The position numbers and the translations under genes are program-made. From contig JAFZRP010000068.1 of the NCBI GenBank assembly GCA_017619795.1, forward strand, positions 16,811-80,810: a stretch of DNA of 64,000 nucleotides, written 5' to 3'. Under the pieces are notes generated by a model that saw only the letters and a program-made list of their open reading frames with translations, was not told the DNA's origin and made no database searches. Source of the DNA: Treponema sp. (lineage in GTDB: Bacteria; Spirochaetota; Spirochaetia; Treponematales; Treponemataceae). Of this stretch, positions 63,990 to 64,000 are shown piece by piece (positions within the stretch are counted from its first letter, which is position 1; each line of letters opens with the position of its first letter).

Positions 63990-64000
63990 CTAAAGCTGAA

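Overview
The window reads as chromosome of a spirochaete of the genus Treponema, most likely a saccharolytic gut or rumen lineage. This is inferred from gene content: type III glutamine synthetase, a four-domain S1 protein, DapL-type lysine synthesis, many small lipoproteins, cytosolic arabinan/xylan enzymes, and moderate-to-low GC with AT-rich intergenic DNA. I see no rRNA, CRISPR array, integrase or transposase. There is one tRNA, tRNA-Gln(CUG), near the right edge.

Layout. 1-9.5 kb: a partial gene at the left edge, an AlbA_2/ATPase/HTH regulator divergent from an S1 protein, a PilZ protein, an RlmM-like methyltransferase, then a GH51 arabinofuranosidase, a small zinc-ribbon protein, a MATE pump and a fused Bpt-Aat N-end-rule transferase. 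9.5-15 kb: a heterodimeric ABC exporter convergent with a (p)ppGpp synthetase whose hydrolase domain is degenerate. 15-21 kb: a TolC/HlyD/RND tripartite efflux operon with a small accessory protein. 21-25.3 kb: a frameshifted lipoprotein, prmC and a large transglutaminase-domain lipoprotein. 25.3-51 kb: a nearly uninterrupted block of nitrogen and glutamine genes (gltD, purF, an ANTAR regulator, glnA, pyrG, carB in two pieces, carA, nadE, dapF, dapL, glnN, an amtB-PII fusion, purA, glmS), interrupted only by a Nudix gene, an HD gene, cysK and pheA. 51-54.8 kb: a GH43 enzyme, a sugar kinase, a stand-alone AICAR transformylase and a lipoprotein. 55-63.6 kb: a lipoprotein, a channel/cyclic-nucleotide/anion-permease cluster, rsgA, mutS2 and a glycogen-binding-like protein with a histone-H1-like tail.

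Two systems stand out. First, eight transcription units of the nitrogen block each begin with a short leader containing an intrinsic terminator whose 5' arm overlaps a small hairpin with a six-base loop of the form A-N-N-G-N-N. That is the signature of RNA targets of ANTAR antitermination proteins. An ANTAR protein is encoded inside the block, behind pyrG and glnA, under one of the same leaders. I infer a self-regulated antitermination regulon linking nitrogen status to glutamine-using biosynthesis. Most leaders show only one hexaloop, placed at the predicted transcript 5' end, unlike the canonical two-hairpin ANTAR motif.

Second, a roughly 205-212 bp structured element occurs three times (9306-9514, 31966-32177 on the minus strand, 63638-63843). 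Each copy lies just downstream of a stop codon in the same orientation as that gene. Its helices carry compensatory base changes between copies, and each copy is bounded by an inverted repeat, which in the third copy has an unrelated sequence. I do not recognise the family; it could be a structured RNA, a 3' processing/termination element or a MITE-like element with a selected fold.
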